From Leucaena leucocephala (Eukaryota; Streptophyta; Magnoliopsida; Fabales; Fabaceae): DNA of 64,000 bases. The DNA lies in assembly GCA_037074615.1 (NCBI GenBank), contig CM073534.1:7746861-7810860 (forward strand), in the 5' to 3' direction. The notes below the pieces were generated by a model, which did no database searches, had not been told where the DNA came from, and was given only the letters and a program-made list of their open reading frames with translations. Below are positions 60,323 to 64,000 of this stretch, one piece after another (the stretch's first letter is position 1; each line of letters begins with the position of its first letter). Both the position numbers and the translations under genes were made by a program.

Positions 60323-60385
60323 TGTATGTATGTACGTACGTACGTACGTACGTACGTATATATGTATGTATGTATGTATCCTAAA
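60282..60385. repeat. Compound (TATG)n(TACG)n microsatellite with inverted flanks
   Basis: About ten TATG units are followed by six TACG units (60333-60356), TATA, then four TATG units. The array is bracketed by TTTAGGATA (60282-60290) and its exact reverse complement TATCCTAAA (60377-60385). Confidence 0.95.
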
Positions 60386-62280
60386 GCTAAAATTTGAAAT
60401 AAATTCAAATAATTAAACCAATAAATTCAAATAAAAATAATTAGTCATCATTGGTTATGATTTTTAAGCTTTTAAAAATTTAAATTTAAGTAATACATAT
60501 GATATGCTTAAATAATCGTAGATATATGTGTGTGCTACGTAAGTTATTTAATTTTTAGATTTTTCAATTTAAAATTTAAAATTGACAAATCTACTCATAT
60601 CAACCTCAGCAATCGGACTTCAAAGAACCACAAAGAAATCAGCTACCACAATTTGGAAGCCACCACTACTCCTGGACGCAAAGCCCCTAGCCTTCCCTTC
60701 TCCTTCGTAATTTTGTAACATGTAATTTATTGTTTAATTTATTTTAATATTTTGATTCAAAATATCTAAATAAAATAGTTTAAAAGTTGAAATAAACTTC
60801 AAACTTCAAACTAACATATAAACAAATGAAATATGTAACTTTTTCACACCTAGCTATAAAAGAAATTCAAAATCTTTATTCTAAAAGTAAAATTTAGAAT
60901 AAAAAATAAATCCAAATAATTCAGGCAATAAATTCAAATAGATATAATTCATCAAGCTCTTAAGTTATAATTTTTAAAATTTGTTTTAATACAATCTTTA
61001 ATCCATTAAATTTATATAAATTTTAATTTTAGTTTTTCAAATTTTAAACCACGAGTTTTATGTCTACGTTTATTAAGTTATAGGGATTAATATTTTTGAT
61101 GAAAAGAAATTTGATGAAATAAAACCTATAGTTTAAAACTTGAGGAGCTAGAAAAAAATGTGGCCAAACTTGAGAGATTAAATATTGCATTATATTTAAC
61201 TAATATATAAGAAATTAAGATAACTGAAAAGAAAGATTGAAATTGAAAATTAAAAAAAACTTTATATAAAAATTCTAAAATTAAAATTTGAAATAAATAC
61301 AAAAAATGCAACTAATAAATTCAAGTAAAAATATTAATGGGTTGTGTTTTTAAATTTTAAATTTAAATAATATATATGATATCATGTTCCGAAATTTATT
61401 TGTGGCTTAAGAAAGTTATTTAGTTTTTAGACTTTACATAATTTAAAATTTAAAATACCCCATGATTTAAGATATCCTGTAATTTAATTTAATAACTGTC
61501 GTGAATAATATAAATAAGAAATAAATCAATAATTGACCGACCAATTGGGAGGGGGTTAAACTTTATGTAAAAAATTGAAAATGTAATATTCTTTAATTTA
61601 ATAATTGTCTAAAAAATGCTACATAAATATTTAAGGGAGAATTCAAATTAATCCAACTGAAATACCAAAACCCGAAATGAGATCTATATTTTTAACAAAT
61701 TTTTAATTAGGCCTATCTAATTAGAAACTAATGAATATTGTTAAAAGACTGAAATACCCTTGTAGTTAAAAAAATTGAAAGTATAGGTAGGCTGTATTAT
61801 TTTGGTTTTAATTACTTTGGCCGGATTTGATTAAGGTTCGCTAACTACCAATATGTCAAATGCAACTAAAAAATCCAAACATCAATAGGATGAGATAGAT
61901 AGGAATTGGAAGCACAATTGACATTTTAAAAATTTGTTTGTAAATGCAATGCCCGGTACTTGACTCGTTATGAATTCTATCAAAGCTATATATTGTCCTT
62001 GTATCCAAACAAAATCCCTCACTACTCATCTTTGCAACCTCAGACAGAATAAAAAATAAATATAAAATTAACCAAGTTTCTCATCCCATCAAAATCAAAT
62101 TTATCCCACCAATATCCTTCCACTTGTCAAATGTCGTTGTCAAAAAAAAACTCCTCACTTGTCAATCAAAGTTTGGGTAAAGGTATCTTTTCATAATTAA
62201 AATTTGAATATAGTTTAGAGATTTTATGGAACCTGTAAATTTATTTGTCTTATAAATAATATAAGAGTAATTTTCCCTAG
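60386..62280. other. Intergenic DNA with a three-fold diverged direct repeat
   Basis: Blocks of about 150-190 bp starting CTAAA.TAAAATTTGAAATAAAT and containing AATAAATTCAA.TA.AAAT and TTTAGTTTTTAGA.TTT.A recur near 60380, 60885 and 61272 in the same orientation, diverged. No coding sequence is seen. The interval ends at the promoter of the downstream gene. Confidence 0.5.
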
Positions 62281-62312
62281 ATGTATTATTAACGGAATAA
62301 TAGTTAGGATAT

Positions 62313-62322
62313 ACTATAAATA
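62313..62322 (+). promoter_or_regulatory. Candidate TATA box of the zinc-finger/coiled-coil gene
   Basis: ACTATAAATA lies about 220 bp before the ATG at 62533. A CT-rich leader follows, in which a 22-bp block GGGTCCTCTTCTGGTTTGAT(CT) is repeated at 62416-62437 and 62466-62487. Assignment rests on motif and position only. Confidence 0.45.
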
Positions 62323-62532
62323 GTTAAAAACTTATTATAAAAACTATGTTTCATTGAAAAAGTCACAAACCATCTATTTTCTCGCAGTCTCGTTCTCGTG
62401 GCCGTTTCTGTAGCAGGGTCCTCTTCTGGTTTGATCTCCTCAGCACTCGCTTATTCGTCGCCGCCGGGTCCTCTTCTGGTTTGATCTTCTTTCATCCCAG
62501 CCTTCCCCTATGAAAGTAGAAGGACAACGGAA

Positions 62533-63614
62533 TTGGCAGAACGAAGTAGTAATTCTGCAAAATCTGCAAGAAAAGGGTTTGGGTGTGGCAAAACTCTGAA
62601 AGGGCACATCACCATGAGGGAGCATGGCATTGCAGCCAGAAACTGGGAAGACCTTTGGCTCGGGGGGGCTGCTAATAATGTTGCTTCCTCCAACAAACGA
62701 ATGTTTTCTTTGGGGACGAACCCTATTAGGTCAAAGTATTGTAGGGTTTGTGAGAATTGTGGTAAAGAGTTCTTGTCTTGGAAGTCCTTCCTTCAACATG
62801 TTAAGTGCACCTCCGGCGACAACGACAATGTCAACGACGATATGTCGACTGAATACGGGCAGGGGGTGAAGGAGAGCTTGAAGGAGGAATTATGAACTAC
62901 AAAGTACCCAATCCCAAAGGAGGTGAGGAGAGAAGAAAAGGGAATTGAAGCTCCAATCACTGTTGTTTCACATTTTAGTTTGTTATATCTTTATTATTGT
63001 TATACTCTTTTCAGATAAGTTTAAAAGATTTGATTGGGGAGTCTGATGATACAGAAAGAGAAGCATTTTTGGCCGAACTTTCTCTTGATTCAAACAAGAG
63101 TGTTAAAGGAGGAAGTGATAAGAAACCAAATGATAAGAAAAAGAAGAGAAAAACAAAGAATTTGAAGGTAGTAAGTATCATTCATGAATGCTGAAACTTA
63201 TCATCAACATACTAGGTCACTGTCCATGACAATCATCTATTATCTATCTTGCAGGCTACATATGGTGATGAGCAGCACGTTCTTGAGAAAGCAAAAGTTG
63301 CAGAAAATGAGGCTGAAAAGAATCGCTTTGCTAAGCAACAAAAAGAACTGGAAGAAGAAGCAGGAAGGCGTAAAATTGAGATAGATAAAAAGAAAGCAAA
63401 ACTGAAGCAACTGGAAGAAGAAGAAGAAAGGTGTAAACTTGAGGTAGAAGAAGAGGAAGCAAAACTTGCAGAAAATGAGGTTAACCAGAAGCGCCTTGCT
63501 GAACAACAAAATGAACTGGAAGAAGAAGGAGAAGGAGAAGAGGCAGAAACACTTGAAGATCAATTGGCGAAGATACTCGAATGCCTTGCTGAGAAATATA
63601 AAGAATCCTCATAG
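62533..63614 (+). CDS. Candidate chimeric gene: C2H2 zinc finger joined to a UBP-related coiled coil
   Basis: Exon 1 starts at ATG 62533. It encodes a degenerate first finger (FGCGKTLKGHITMREHG) and a second zinc-finger-like motif, CENCGKEFLSWKSFLQHVKC, with two Cys and a His/Cys pair, resembling plant ZAT-type proteins. Left unspliced it stops at 62895. Exon 2 (63015-63167, after TTTTCAG, before GTAGTAAG) and exon 3 (63255-63614, after TTGCAG) encode DTEREAFLAELSLDSNKSVK, then a lysine-rich stretch, then a highly charged coiled coil with two copies of an AENE...KRLAEQQNELEEE-like unit. This matches the C-terminal region of plant DUF627/DUF629 ubiquitin-hydrolase-related proteins. A GT at 62866-62867 would join exon 1 to exon 2 in phase 0, giving about 281 residues. 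That splice is inferred; otherwise these are two adjacent gene fragments. Confidence 0.5.
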
Positions 63615-64000
63615 ACAGATTTAGAGAAGGTTGCTTTTCCTTCGTCATTATCCTAAACTCCCCTCTTATTATAAATTCACTTTGCTCGCTTCTTTTCTAC
63701 ATCAGTCAAGAAAAACTTTTCAAATTGGAATTAGTGTAAGATAATATATAAAATTTTTAAATTTATCGTTGGTCAAACAAATGACATAGAAATTAAAGTT
63801 TATTGTACATCTATGAATGCTCTTTGAGTATTAAGACTCTAACTCTAATGAGCTCCTCAAACTCAACTGCTCTAAACTTTCTAAAATAAAAAAGTAATTA
63901 AAGTTCACTTCACTTGCTTCTTTTCTACGCTGGTTATTTCCCAACCCATGTAGAAAGAGAGTTCCTATGTTGTTGGGACATAATTGATGTAGATAATACT
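63615..64000. other. 3' flank of the last gene, to window end
   Basis: A TTCACTT..CTTGCTTCTTTTCTAC block occurs at about 63677-63703 and again at about 63905-63928, a short diverged direct repeat about 225 bp apart. The interval is otherwise AT-rich with no further coding sequence before the window ends. Confidence 0.5.

Overview
This is a nuclear plant chromosome segment, most likely from a eudicot; the species cannot be fixed from the sequence. It is strongly AT-rich and contains one intact intronless plant gene, intron-containing gene remnants, and many nested or decayed plant transposons (copia, long-LTR solo copies, Mutator-like, CACTA, hAT and Tourist-like MITEs). Nothing bacterial, viral or CRISPR-like is visible.

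The only confidently functional gene is an AMT1-type high-affinity ammonium transporter at 39171-40676 (+, 501 aa, single exon), with a TATA box and a CT-rich leader. It sits in a low-complexity AT-rich interval. Four copies of one MITE family lie at 35.8, 41.3, 41.9 and 42.9 kb. Two of them are head-to-head 0.6 kb downstream of the stop codon and form a 1.1 kb inverted repeat.

Other host-gene traces are: (1) a Nudix hydrolase gene on the minus strand at 0.15-0.89 kb, with recognisable exons but stop codons in its last exon; (2) a 5' fragment of a SUVH2/SUVH9-like histone-methyltransferase-family gene at 7.74-8.33 kb (minus), frameshifted and truncated; (3) a candidate chimeric gene at 62.5-63.6 kb (+), which appears to join a C2H2 zinc-finger exon to two exons resembling the C-terminal coiled coil of plant ubiquitin-carboxyl-terminal-hydrolase-related (DUF627/DUF629) proteins.

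The transposon layout is as follows. A 3.3 kb solo LTR lies at 1958-5249, with a perfect 5-bp target duplication. An internally deleted copia element lies at 10.6-13.4 kb. A Mutator-like element spans 13874-27862, with ~98-bp terminal inverted repeats. It carries a degenerate plant-mobile-domain/Ulp1-like gene (+), a ~110-bp x 7 tandem array and a degenerate MURA transposase (-). Its right side is interrupted by a ~6.4 kb palindrome made of two ~3 kb LTR-like arms in opposite orientation. hAT elements lie at 31600-32388, 43497-44028 (perfect 8-bp target duplication) and probably 45323-45836. A second, longer copy of the same copia family lies at 46173-52387. A CACTA element lies at 53265-59045, with a 3-bp target duplication and decayed transposase and Ulp1-like protease exons.

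The remaining stretches are AT-rich intergenic DNA with dispersed, strongly diverged repeats. All homology statements come from recognising motifs by eye; no alignment or database search was run.
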